Below, in pieces: positions 27,681 through 37,361 of a DNA stretch of 64,000 nucleotides (position 1 is the stretch's first letter; every line of letters begins with the position of its first letter). The DNA is from Chrysomallon squamiferum (taxonomy: Eukaryota > Mollusca > Gastropoda > Neomphalida > Peltospiridae), in the NCBI GenBank assembly GCA_012295275.1, contig CM022672.1, positions 6,672,443-6,736,442 of the forward strand. Direction: 5' to 3'. A program made the translations under genes and the position numbers. Below the pieces are notes generated by a model, which had not been told where the DNA came from, made no database searches, and was given only the letters and a program-made list of their open reading frames with translations.

Positions 27681-28872
27681 TTTATATATTTTTATTAATT
27701 TTTATTTTTATTTTTTTCTGTATCTTAAACATATATATATTTATAAAATTTAAAAATATATATATATATATATGTTTCATACAGAACAAACAAGTTAATC
27801 CGTAAAATATGAAAAATTACAATGAATGCTTACTCAGTTACTGTTTTTTGTTTACATTTTGACACTTCGTAGTTAATTTCATTATTTATTTTTTATTTAT
27901 TTATTTATTATTTTTTATCTACTGATCAAAAATTATTTGGTATCTTTAATGTTTTAATCTTTAAAACAAAATATGTATTAATTAGTATTTGAAATATGAA
28001 AATTGTTTTTAAATAATAATAATAATTTTGGATAAGAATGTTGGATAAGAATCCACAAGGCTTTAGGAAGTGTAGATTTGTAAATCTTGTTGTGGATTTT
28101 TTTTACTTATTATTATTTTTTTATTATGTTACAGTGTTGTCAGAAAAAGCATGATGCTAATGTGTTCATATTTTAGGCTGAAAAACTATGTTGTACAGCG
28201 TTTGTCCGTCCATCCTTGTGTTAGTTAAACCAAGCAATCTTGCCTTTTTTGCAGGTTTGTGAAATTTGCTCAATGCTGTCATCTGTTAACATTCCAGAAA
28301 TGGAAATCTGCTTTTATACTTTCCTTTCCTTGTGGTTCCATAATTACATTTCACAACAAGAATAATTTATTTTTCACTTGACCTGTTTGGCTGGAGTCAA
28401 ATTAGTTTTATCCCATCCTTTCTGATAGCTATTTTTATGTTGGCTTATTTAGTATTTGATTTTATACAGTTACAAATATTATTTTATTTTTATTTTTATT
28501 TTTTTTTAAATGGAAAAATAACAATAAAATTAATTTTTAAAATCTCTGGGTAATTGACTTTTTATACTTTCTAAATTGTTTTTATTTATTTTATTATTAT
28601 TATTTTTTTTTTTATATTTTTTTTTAAGCATAAATGTGACATTGACTACAAATTGCAGTTATACCATAATATCAGTTATAAAAACAAAACTTGGTTACAG
28701 AATTGGCTTGCGTTCATATATCTGCATTGACATTTACATTTCCCCATTAACCTTCTGACTGGATGGAATAGTTATAATTTGTTATAATCTTCGTTCTAAA
28801 GACAATTTATTGTTTTGTCTGCTGTACATACTGGTACCAGCAGTTATTTAAAATAATAACTTCTGTATTGTA

Positions 28873-28878
28873 AATAAA
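28873..28878 (+). terminator. Candidate distal poly(A) signal of NEK6/7
   Basis: AATAAA followed within about 40 bases by GTGAGTGAATACAGCTGAGT and T-rich sequence. It is the last clear signal before the transposon-bearing region. Earlier AATAAA copies (for example 25758-25763) are alternatives, so use of this one is unproven. Confidence 0.3.
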
Positions 28879-28895
28879 GTGTGAGTGAATACAGC

Positions 28896-29479
28896 TGAGT
28901 TTTATTTTATTTTAGTTATTTGTTTAATGTAAGTTTTAATTAACTTAGATTTTAATTTACATTTTCAGAATATGCATACAGACGCTCGATCTGGAATATT
29001 TTCATTGTGGCAAATCTAGCATAATAGACTCATAGCCTTTGTGGTGTCTCAAATATTTTTATTTTTTATTTTTTTTATTTATTTATATTTGTGCTATATT
29101 TAACACCCTTCGGTTTTTTGATTTACCAGACAACTTTTCAATTTGTTACATCCAGGGTTGATTGTGGGTGTGGGTGTGGGTGTCTGTGTGTGTCTGATAA
29201 ATTTCAGAAGTAATTGTAGCTTCTGTCTGCTTTATTGATAGATTAAACTATAATTTGAGGGGGTTTGGGCTTTGTTTAATTAAATATTTTATTATTATTA
29301 TTATTATTATTATTTTAATTTATACTAAAAGGAAAAAAACTATTATGACACTAAAGATATGGAAAGAGAAATGTCCGAAGGTATGGAAACGAGCAACAGT
29401 CCATGAAAATGGCGCACCTGCTATGTGCAAATGTACAGAGAATCCAGAGCGATGTTCGCACAGTCACTTGTCAGTTTGT
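28896..29479. other. Intergenic, no gene seen
   Basis: T-rich sequence, a GT-rich patch near 29160-29195 and an (ATT)n tract at about 29290-29316. From about 29340 base composition becomes less AT-rich, leading into the transposon relic. Confidence 0.6.
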
Positions 29480-30055
29480 CCATTGATACAGGCTGGCACC
29501 ATCGTCTCATTGAGGTTACAACGCATTAGAGAAAATTTCTGGAAATGCCATTGCAGATCGGAGGAAGGATATTAGCCAGTGTTCCAGCAGTGTTGATGGA
29601 GGATTTGGAATACATCGCTCGATTTCATCCCACGACCTCCAAAATGACCTTGACGTCTGTAGTCACGTATACTGCCGTGAAATGTTCGGAGATGGAAACG
29701 ATATTCATCACCATTCAGGTGTTGCCTATATCACTGGAACGATGTGGATGTCGATATTGTGGCTGCAGGACTGGCCTTCTGGCTGATTGTCTTGCGTGTA
29801 TGCAGCAGATGCGTTGTCGGACTGCAACTGCTGGTGGTACGGGTGGAAGTATTGCTGGCTGGAACCTATTTCGTTTATGTGTGTTTTGGGTCCATGTGTG
29901 CTTTTTAAAGGATTGTCGCGGGTGGTCGGCCGCTACGGTGACTGTCCCTGACCTAGTCGTTCTGTTGATATCATTGCCATAAGTGACATACGATGTTTCC
30001 GTTGACGTTGAATTGATGTGCGACGTCACGCTGCGAGATCCCAGATTCACGCATC
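29480..30055 (-). mobile_element. Decayed Tc1/mariner transposase gene
   Basis: Read on the minus strand in shifting frames, this 575-base stretch gives ordered fragments of an invertebrate Tc1-type transposase. First comes the helix-turn-helix (MRESGISQRDVAHQFNVN, then LWQ, YQQND), followed by a GRP box, RNRFQPA, and a DE-containing catalytic fragment (GDEYRFHLRTFHG). FGGRG is joined directly to WDEIER, and the C-terminal VTSMRRWCQ ends the series. Intact elements code for about 340 residues; here the segment between FGGRG and WDEIER, holding the last catalytic acid, is deleted, and stops and frameshifts interrupt the rest. It cannot make a transposase. Terminal inverted repeats were not found. 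Family-level call from remembered motifs, fairly secure; subfamily unknown. Confidence 0.8.
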
Positions 30056-30961
30056 CTTATCACCATCTACAGTTTTCACTCAGAAGTGGCTTGACAAAAT
30101 TGCATCAAACAGCTCACTAATGGTGCTTTTTTTTTGACGTCTGGACTTCATAAGGGTGCTCAGAGTGGCCACGATTTACTGCTGAAAGTCTGGCCTTTTA
30201 ATGGTGGACAGGATTTCTCCGGAATATTTTATGTTTCTTGTAATCCCTGCAACAACTGCTTGGTTGCATGTCATCGAGCTGTCTCGTGTTCATTTTCTCT
30301 GGATTACATCAGTAAATCCATTCACAAATTTATTACTCCAAATATCTATGATCATTAACTTTTGTCTTTTAGTATATCTATTTTATTTTATTTTATTGGT
30401 ATTTTTTTTTTTTTTTAAATTTATTTATTTATTTATTTATTTTTAATATTATTATTTTAAATTCTTTAAAACATTAATTATACCAAGCAAACAGAATTTT
30501 AATTAAATTTCTCAAGTCGAATAATAGTTTTACCAATGTGTAATTCAATATGCACAGTGAATGAAGTACACCAAAAAAAAAAAAAAAAAAAAAAGAAAGA
30601 AAAAAAAAAAGTCACCAACATTAATTTGAACCATTTAGATATCGTATCATGTATCCGGGCAAACATGATTATCATAAATGGCGTACATGACATATCCGCG
30701 CCGTGTCAAGTCTTATGAATACAGTATTCTTATCCTGTCGACTTTTTCAATCAGTAATATTTACCAGGAGTTTCGTTTCAATAGCCGATAACATAAAATA
30801 CACATTTCATGAATAATTTATGCATTTACAATTACAAGCTTAAACTACGGACTCTAATGTTACATTCTACCAAACCGGTAGCTGTGAAACCGTTGGGATA
30901 TTGCTGTAATTCTTCTCTTTTTTTTCTTTTTTTTTCTGTTTTAACTTTTCTTGTCCTTGAT
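30056..30961. other. Region between the Tc1 relic and the first PRAPAFR gene
   Basis: 30056-30340 keeps the higher GC of the relic and may be the rest of the same or a neighbouring mobile element, but no protein family was recognised in either direction. Beyond it are T runs, (ATTT)n at about 30417-30446 and an A run at 30573-30610. Promoter signals for the following gene were not identified. Confidence 0.45.
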
Positions 30962-31429
30962 ATGGCATTTAATGTTTCTTACAGAAAGCTGTTGGATGAA
31001 AATATTAAAAATATCTTCTCGTTACCCCAAGCTGGAATACGTTTTAGAAGGCCTCGGCCATATCGTTCCATGAAAGACTATCGTTTTCAGTCCATCGAAC
31101 GGAAATTCCCGAAGCGGTTTTACGATTATTATCCTGAAAAAGACATAGGTCTTCCACGAGCGCCGGCATTTCGCGCTGTTAATAAGGACTACGTTGACCG
31201 AATGGTTGCAAGAATATGTCGTCCAGCTGGTTGCAGATCTAGCAGAGCAATACAGAAGCACAGTATTACCATCGATAACAATTTCTCCAAATTTTATGGC
31301 GACCAGAAGATGTCGGCGGAGGAAATTGGCGCCATTACATGTCGTCTGTGCAGAGAATCAAAATGTGAAAAGAAATGTCATAAGTGCTATGACGACAAAA
31401 ACCTTGTTTTACCACCTTTAAAGTTTTAG
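30962..31429 (+). CDS. Small basic protein A, PRAPAFR family (unrecognised)
   Basis: Single-exon frame of 155 residues, not assigned to any known family. The start MAFNVSYRKLLDENIKNIF is chosen because it aligns with the starts of the other two paralogues (MAQHSLTFNDIL and MSFSLTFHSIL); the frame is open upstream to 30809 but that part is T-tract translation. Layout: N-terminal S/F-x(3)-LLxxNIxxI motif (residues 6-20), a basic Arg/Tyr/Lys stretch, core GLPRAPAFRAV, then two copies of a helix-like unit (DYVDRMVARICRP and SAEEIGAITCRLCRES). It ends in a Cys-rich cluster CRLCRESKCEKKCHKC that could bind metal. No signal peptide or membrane segment. A MITE lies 26 bases after the stop. Function unknown; small Arg-rich repeat proteins of this sort are sometimes sperm or axoneme components, which is only a guess. 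Confidence 0.6.
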   Translation: MAFNVSYRKLLDENIKNIFSLPQAGIRFRRPRPYRSMKDYRFQSIERKFPKRFYDYYPEKDIGLPRAPAFRAVNKDYVDRMVARICRPAGCRSSRAIQKHSITIDNNFSKFYGDQKMSAEEIGAITCRLCRESKCEKKCHKCYDDKNLVLPPLKF

Positions 31430-31455
31430 AACTGTAAGAGCCGTGGGCATACAAG

Positions 31456-31726
31456 CAGTGCCGGATTTAGGTACAAGCTAAACAAGCAACAGCTTAGAGC
31501 TTCGAGGAAATTCAAGATTGGGTTTTATACTCATTTTTTAATATTAATATGTAATCAGTAAGTGCATTCATATTAAAATAATTTGTATTTGTTCATTTTT
31601 TTAAGGTATGTTTATCTGCAAGTTTTCTGAGATCAGCTGGTGTAAATAAATAAAAAATAATAATTAAAAAAACAACAAGAGAGCTTTTTATAGCTTAAAG
31701 TCTCACCAAGTCTAAATCCGGCACTG
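31456..31726. mobile_element. hAT-type MITE in the 3' flank of gene A
   Basis: Perfect 15-base terminal inverted repeats, CAGTGCCGGATTTAG at 31456-31470 and its complement at 31712-31726, enclose 241 bases with no coding. The flanking octamers CATACAAG (31448-31455) and TATACAAG (31727-31734) differ at one position, as expected for an 8-bp hAT target-site duplication. The CAGTGCCGGATTTA end is typical of hAT elements. It is non-autonomous and probably lies in the 3' UTR of the gene just upstream. Confidence 0.88.
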
Positions 31727-31949
31727 TATACAAGGACGGTTTAAGTTGAAGGTTTTGATGATTTGTAGAGAGCTTAATAATAATAATGAAGGTACAGTGT
31801 AAAAGAATATTTTGAATACTTTTGTTGAAGTATTTTGATTTCTTATTAATGAATGTATGTAATACTGTGTAAAAGAAATAAGATAAAATGATTCCGAACA
31901 AATTTCAATTATTGCCCAAGATCAAAAGTTAAAAGTAATATGCTGAACA

Positions 31950-32190
31950 GTATCAATGATTAAGGACATGTTACTGCTCAATGTCAGTGGTCAGTAACAA
32001 ATTACAGCTTATTTTCAACAGTCAAGAACAAATCGGTGCACAAAATTCAAAGGTCAAGCACAAATATCTGCTTGATATCAAAGGTCAAGGACAAACAACT
32101 GCCCGATGTCAGTGATCAAGAACATATAACTAAAAAATGTCAAAGTCAAGGACATATAACTGAAAATGTTAATAATCAAGATCATATAAT
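31950..32190. repeat. Degenerate ~30-bp tandem repeat
   Basis: About eight diverged units of 29-36 bases sharing the core GTCAAGGACAAATAACTG (for example around 32031, 32060, 32090, 32120 and 32150). It lies between paralogues A and B. No coding is seen in it. Confidence 0.7.
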
Positions 32191-33176
32191 CGAATAGATA
32201 TAAGGACATATTCGGTGTGCTGCTTCAGGTGCTTATAGTTTGGTAGAAACCTTGTTTAGTTGACTTGTAATAAATTATCTTAAATATATCCGTGAGCATA
32301 TTTCTCTGTATCAGTGTGTACAAGACTGTTTTCATTTAATAAATTGCTTGCTATCAGTCAGTAGTCTTTCCTGGTTTGCTTTCTTTATTTTCCAAGTTGA
32401 TTAACGATTTAACTGCTTGTAATAATAAATTGACGAAATCTTAGCTGGGGTCCCTACCATATGTCTTGTATCTGCACGATACCAACATTAAAAGTAATTT
32501 ATTTAACGAAGTGATATAGCTTAACAGCTACAGACAATTCGTTTTGAACGTGTAAAGAATACGTACGATATACATGGGTATTTAATACAGGCTCGCGGTT
32601 CTGATCAATAGCAAACTCTGTGACTTTCTAATCAACCATGCTGAGGTAGATTAGTGTTTTAGTGCAATCGAAGAGAAGCCCAGTCTATAACTATTCATGT
32701 CTGTTGTTTCCATCCAATAGAAACATGTGTTATCCAAGACAGCAACCAGTATGTTTTTGCATGGAGACCGCGTTTAATAGTTAATGAAATTTAGTCAAGA
32801 AACATTTGATATTATGTTAGTTTCTAACATGAAAACACCGAAGACAGAGACAATATAGAGATCACTGAATTGATGAAATTTGTTGGGTTATCTACCTACC
32901 AACTATTTTTGAGGGTACTTATGTGATTTTGTTTTATAATTAGAAAACTATATTACGTTATGAAGTCTGTGCTAGGACTCTGAATAATTATACTGATGGG
33001 TTCGTTTTCTTTACATTCGAATAAATACTGGATATCAGGATACATAATGAAACTATTAGAATACAAAGCTGGAAAAGGTGTCTAAAATAATTACGATACA
33101 ATTTCTTAGTGATTTCAACCAAAACGTCATTGATAAACTGACTTTAAAAAGAAACAAAGAAGACGATATCGTTACT
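32191..33176. other. Upstream region of gene B, no gene seen
   Basis: Moderately AT-rich unique sequence with fewer simple repeats than average. The frame of gene B is open back to 33078, including an in-frame ATG, so a longer N terminus cannot be excluded. No convincing TATA box or upstream exon was found. Confidence 0.45.
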
Positions 33177-33794
33177 ATGGCTCAGCACAGTTTAACTTTC
33201 AACGACATACTGAGCAAAAATATTCGCTATATTTATGGCGGCCGGCCCAATGAAATCAAACACCGTCGACCAGTAAATCAACACGTGATGGAGCTACGTC
33301 AAAAAGAATACGAAAAACAAGTCCGTCCGCCTGATCGTTTTCAGCTGAGATTTCAGGAATACCTTCCCAAATTTAACATCACGCTGCCCAGAGCTCCGGC
33401 GTTTCGCCAGGTCAGCAGATCGGAAATGAACAGCATCGTGTGTCGCGTGAGCAAACCGACCAATTTCTCCAAAAAACCGTGCGAGATTTGTCATCGCGAG
33501 ATCGCTAGACAGTACCAGGACATGTGTCTCTTGTGTGAAATGAGCAGGTTCAAGCACACGGTAAGTCGCGCTGAAATGAGAGCGATAGTCTCGAGACTTT
33601 CACGCCAAACTGAGAGCAGTAAGAGAAGAAACCTTCTCCGTACGGTGAGTCCACCAGATCCGAAGTCGAGAGTGAGACCGTGTACCGCGGAAGAACGTCT
33701 GAGGAGGCCGTCTGGAAGAATTGACTGCTACGCTCCTTGTCGAATTATTCATGATACACGTTGGCGAAAACGACCACGTTCAACGATGTATTAA
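33177..33794 (+). CDS. Small basic protein B, PRAPAFR family (unrecognised)
   Basis: Single-exon frame of 205 residues with GC content and codon use clearly above the surroundings. The start MAQHSLTFNDIL matches the N termini of the two paralogues; an in-frame ATG at 33078 would add 33 residues. Layout: NIRYIYGGRP N-terminal motif, basic linker, TLPRAPAFRQVSRSEM core, then repeat unit VSRSEMNSIVCRVSKPT. Next comes a CEIC...CLLC pair (CxxC-x13-CxxC spacing) that could chelate zinc, a second unit VSRAEMRAIVSRLSRQT, and an Arg-rich tail with RRPSGR. Compared with protein C it has an extra Cys module and tail. No family was recognised; the repeated VSRxEMxxIVxRL unit and charge suggest a structural or nucleic-acid- or microtubule-associated protein, but this is inference. 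Confidence 0.72.
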   Translation: MAQHSLTFNDILSKNIRYIYGGRPNEIKHRRPVNQHVMELRQKEYEKQVRPPDRFQLRFQEYLPKFNITLPRAPAFRQVSRSEMNSIVCRVSKPTNFSKKPCEICHREIARQYQDMCLLCEMSRFKHTVSRAEMRAIVSRLSRQTESSKRRNLLRTVSPPDPKSRVRPCTAEERLRRPSGRIDCYAPCRIIHDTRWRKRPRSTMY

Positions 33795-34557
33795 CGTACG
33801 TTTTCAACATGCTTGACATGTAATTCTGACGTGTGAAAAAACAACAAAAAACAACAACAAAACAACAACAAACAGATTTTTTCTAAACGTTGTGCAAATA
33901 TATTTCTGTGGGAATTACGAGGATGACGGTCATTTCTGTTTCACCATAGGTAAATGTGAATTTTCGATTAAATGGTATAGGTAAACAGGCCCAATAGTTG
34001 TTAAAGTTTTCATGCAAAGTTACTTATTTAGGGATTGTTTTTTCTGATTTTCAGAACTTTAGTTCAAATTTTATTTTTATTTTTCTTATTTCCTTTCTAT
34101 TACCAATGATTTACCTTTCATTTTCAATTATTTTTTTATTAACCGCCCCTCTCGAATTTAATAATTAATTCTATTAATTTAGTTTAAAGACATTTAATGT
34201 CGTGATTTGTATATACTATATGTCAGTGCAACAACGCGTTTCAATAAGATAAAATCCATACATAATGTAACAGTATTTTGTGTTGTAAAAAGAACATTTG
34301 TTCAAGATATAAAGGTATTGTTCATACTCTTGACGCTTCGCTTAGAACTTTATAAAATTAATCTTTAATTTAAAACAGTAAATAAGAACACCATTTGGAA
34401 ACTATCGAAAATGTATTTCTACTTGAACACCAAAGCAGTCAAATACAAAAAGAGAATGTCGTAATATATTTTATAATTTAAAACTGATATATTTAATATT
34501 ATTAAATTGCAGATAACTCTTGCACACTCGAAGTGATATATATGTACATTCTCCAGT
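33795..34557. other. Downstream of gene B, no gene seen
   Basis: An A/CAA-rich stretch follows the stop codon, then AT-rich unique sequence up to a MITE-like element. No coding or RNA gene was recognised. Confidence 0.5.
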
Positions 34558-34839
34558 CAGTGATGGAAATCTGTTTAGGAACTTGAGATTCGCTAAATTC
34601 AGGGAGGGTGAGGCTGGGAAGAATGGGTTGAGAGTAGACTTTACAACCTTTAAAGGGGTATCTTCTGAAGGTTACAGATATCTGATGGTGATATATGATA
34701 AAAATATATATGTCTCTCCATTTACACTTTAACTCTGCCAAATAAACGCCTGTAACTCCATATTAGTTGGACATGAACTGAAAACAAAAACGTAAGAGAA
34801 TTTCGTCCCCTGGCGTAACCCACCTTATTTCCATCACTG
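34558..34839. mobile_element. MITE-like element with 13-bp inverted termini
   Basis: CAGTGATGGAAAT at 34558-34570 and its exact complement at 34827-34839 bound 282 bases of less AT-rich sequence without a supported gene. A CAGTG start is common in hAT elements, but the flanking octamers do not match, so insertion by a hAT mechanism is not shown. Size and termini suggest a non-autonomous DNA transposon. Confidence 0.5.
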
Positions 34840-35463
34840 TTTTTACATCTGTTAATCTAATAGCAAACAGAAGCAATGACAATGACATTCTTTCAGCACT
34901 TTTGATTAAAAGCTGGGTTCAAGCACACGGTGCCCGAATTTTTTATAATCATACACTTATACTTTTTTTTTTTTACAGAATTAATTGAAAATCCGAAAAT
35001 AAAGCGAAACGGGAAAATATATAAAAATGATAATGGAATATTAGAAAAAAAATCGTAAAAAACAAAAATGGTCTATAACGCTGAATAGATTATATAAATG
35101 GAACATTTAGACCTGTCTTTTTTCACATTCTGGTCTGTATTTTACAAATTGCCATTTAAAGTGAAGCAATAGTGGCGATTCGAGAAAAAATAACTCCTCA
35201 GGAACGACGACTCTATATAGTCGTCTGCAGTTCAAAAGGCAGCTTTTATGTTCTTTTTTGAACCGTTCGAATTCTTTAGCAAATTTTGGTAGGCTTATTT
35301 ATTAAATTATGCTGACGAGATTTTCTTTTATTTATTTATTTACACATTTAAATAAAGAATCACAGAGAACTAGACAAAATTCTGGCGTTATTAGTTCAAG
35401 TCCTTAAAGGTTCCTTTTAAAACTACACACAACATATCATCTATCATATGTTAGATAGTCCAT

Positions 35464-35519
<56 letters not shown>

Positions 35520-35564
35520 CTCTCTCTTTAAAAAAAAAAAAAAAAAGTACGAAAGAGAATTGAT
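34840..35564. other. Intergenic between MITE-like element and gene C
   Basis: AT-rich sequence containing an (AAT)n tract at 35466-35519 and an A run at 35530-35546, the latter only 18 bases beyond the stop codon of gene C on the other strand. No gene seen. Confidence 0.55.
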
Positions 35565-35895
35565 TTATGCTTGCACCTCGGGTAATCCTTTGGTTTTAAC
35601 ATCTCTTATTTGGCTCATTGTCGTTGGTTTATTTAATCTTTCTATAATTTTCTCCATTTCAGCTCGCGTCACCTTTTTTAGACCTTGATATTTCGGGTAT
35701 TTTTTTCTTACTTCAGAAAGAGTTGTATTCTCACTGGTACCACTGATACCCTTACTTGCCACAGTGGGATTGCCGAGTCTGGTAACTACATCATCAACCT
35801 GTAACGTCAGTAATAATAATAATAATAATTTTGATGATAACGATAAATAATAATAATGATAACAACAACAATACTACTACTACTACTACTACTAC

Positions 35896-35950
<55 letters not shown>

Positions 35951-36137
35951 AATTAATAATTAATTTTTAAGAATTTAAAAAATAAAATAATTGACATAAA
36001 AAAAATTGATTGCTTGGTTATTATTATTATTATTATTATTTATTTATTTAGTTTAGTTTTGTTTCTTCTTATCGCAGATATAGATTCAAAACAACACATT
36101 GATATTCTTGAAATGTGATCGTAATTTCTTACATTGG

Positions 36138-36224
<87 letters not shown>

Positions 36225-37361
36225 TATATATTTTTATAATTTATAATTCAATTTGGTTATTTAAAGAACTCAGTTTTATTGTATTATTAAAAATTATGGA
36301 AATATTTAGGTATACTACTTGAAGCACATTCACGCGCCTGGATAGACATATACATTCATGGTTTTATTTTCTGTTCAAGTAAGTATGCAGGGAATACATA
36401 TGGCTAACAATGTTATCCACTTGGCTATTTAAAGCGTGACAATAATAATCTGTTTAGGATATTTTAAGAACAATAAATAGCAGACAGGCGCTCTGATATC
36501 GTGATTCATCGAACTGATATCGGAAGTCCTTGCACTGATATCGGGATTTATCGCATCGATATGTTGTTAACATTTTTTATTACTGATACTGCTATTATTA
36601 TATTATTAATACTACTATTATTACTATTTCTGCAGCTGCTGCTGCTGCTATTACTACTACTACAACTACAGCTGGTATTTTACTACAATTAAAAATTAAA
36701 CTAATTTCATAATATACTGTTAGTGCTTTATGTTAGCTGCCATAACGAGTGTATATGTTTAATATCGAAAGTCGTTTTAACGTCAGGTTACGTTAGTTAC
36801 GTACATTTCTAGCTAATGAAGAAATAATCTGTGCTTCGTTTTACCGATAAATTTATCATTCCACTGATCTTTGATTTTCTTTCTTTCTTTACTTTTATTT
36901 TTTTTATTTTTTTATTTTTTTTACCCACCCCCAGACCTATTCTTTGCGCACAGTCTTGTTAAAGATCGATCTCTTGTTAGAGCTAGCGTTCTGTGACCGG
37001 TTTACAAATGTGTTCTCCTGACTGCGAGAAGGTGCATATAAAATATATTATTCTGCTAATGGAAAACGTTTTTGATTTTCCATGGGTTGATAGTTCACCA
37101 GTTTAAGAAGCATTAGCTTACCTCGTATCGAGAGAGGACTCTAAAAGCTGGAGCTCTAGGGATGAAGCATCTGTGATCAGACCTATACTCTGACACTCTG
37201 AGGACGTAGTCTTTTAAATACTGATTCTCTCGCTGTTGTCGTAGTTGGTCCATGTTGGGATATTCCTTGGAATGGCGATACGTCACATTAGCTGGAGTGC
37301 CGCTGTACAGATGACGGATATTGTGATCAAGGATGGAATGGAATGTCAAACTGAAAGACAT
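35565..37361 (-). CDS. Small protein C, PRAPAFR family, two exons (unrecognised)
   Basis: Exons 37122-37361 (80 codons, start MSFSLTFHSILDHNIRHLY) and 35565-35798 (78 codons including TAA) join in phase 0 across a GTAAGC...ACAG intron of 1.3 kb to give 157 residues. The junction falls inside the repeat unit, giving SRYE-VDDVVTRLGNPT. That matches SRSEMNSIVCRVSKPT of protein B, which supports the splice. Layout: N-terminal LTFxxILxxNIRxLY motif, FIPRAPAFRVL core, first unit, then second unit VTRAEMEKIIERLNKPT and a short tail. It lacks the Cys clusters of A and B. Orientation is opposite to A and B. Function unknown. Confidence 0.7.
35799..37121. repeat. Intron of gene C packed with microsatellites
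   Basis: Holds (AAT)n and (ACT)n blocks at about 35811-35955, a pure (AG)n tract of 77 bases at 36142-36218, and CTG/TTA trinucleotide patches near 36590-36670. No coding is supported; apparent frames here are translated repeats. Confidence 0.85.
36142..36218. repeat. (AG)n microsatellite in gene C intron
   Basis: Pure AG over 77 bases; on the transcribed strand of gene C this is a (CT)n polypyrimidine tract in the middle of the intron. Confidence 0.95.

Larger units (their letters stand above)
22888..28895 (+). other. Probable very long 3' UTR / downstream region of NEK6/7
   Basis: Six kilobases without a supported coding exon on either strand. Possible poly(A) signals AATAAA occur at 25758-25763 and 28873-28878, among others, so the UTR could end anywhere between. 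Contents: a degenerate ~20-bp tandem repeat (22969-23289), a (CA)n tract (24615-24674), a (TA)n tract (about 25187-25220) and long T and ATTT runs. Confidence 0.5.

Noticed and set aside
29255-29982. Plus-strand frames of 106 and 145 codons
   Set aside because: They overlap the minus-strand Tc1 relic and show no protein-like features; they are shadows of its composition.
30809-30961. 51-residue N-terminal extension of protein A
   Set aside because: Mostly translation of a T-rich tract; the paralogues start at the position matching 30962.
33078-33176. 33-residue N-terminal extension of protein B
   Set aside because: Not shared with the paralogues; kept only as a possible alternative start.
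34502-34741. Overlapping 70- and 79-codon frames on both strands
   Set aside because: Contained in the MITE-like element; no protein features.
36134-36322. Poly(RE) open frame
   Set aside because: Translation of the (AG)n microsatellite; the same holds for 62206-62418.
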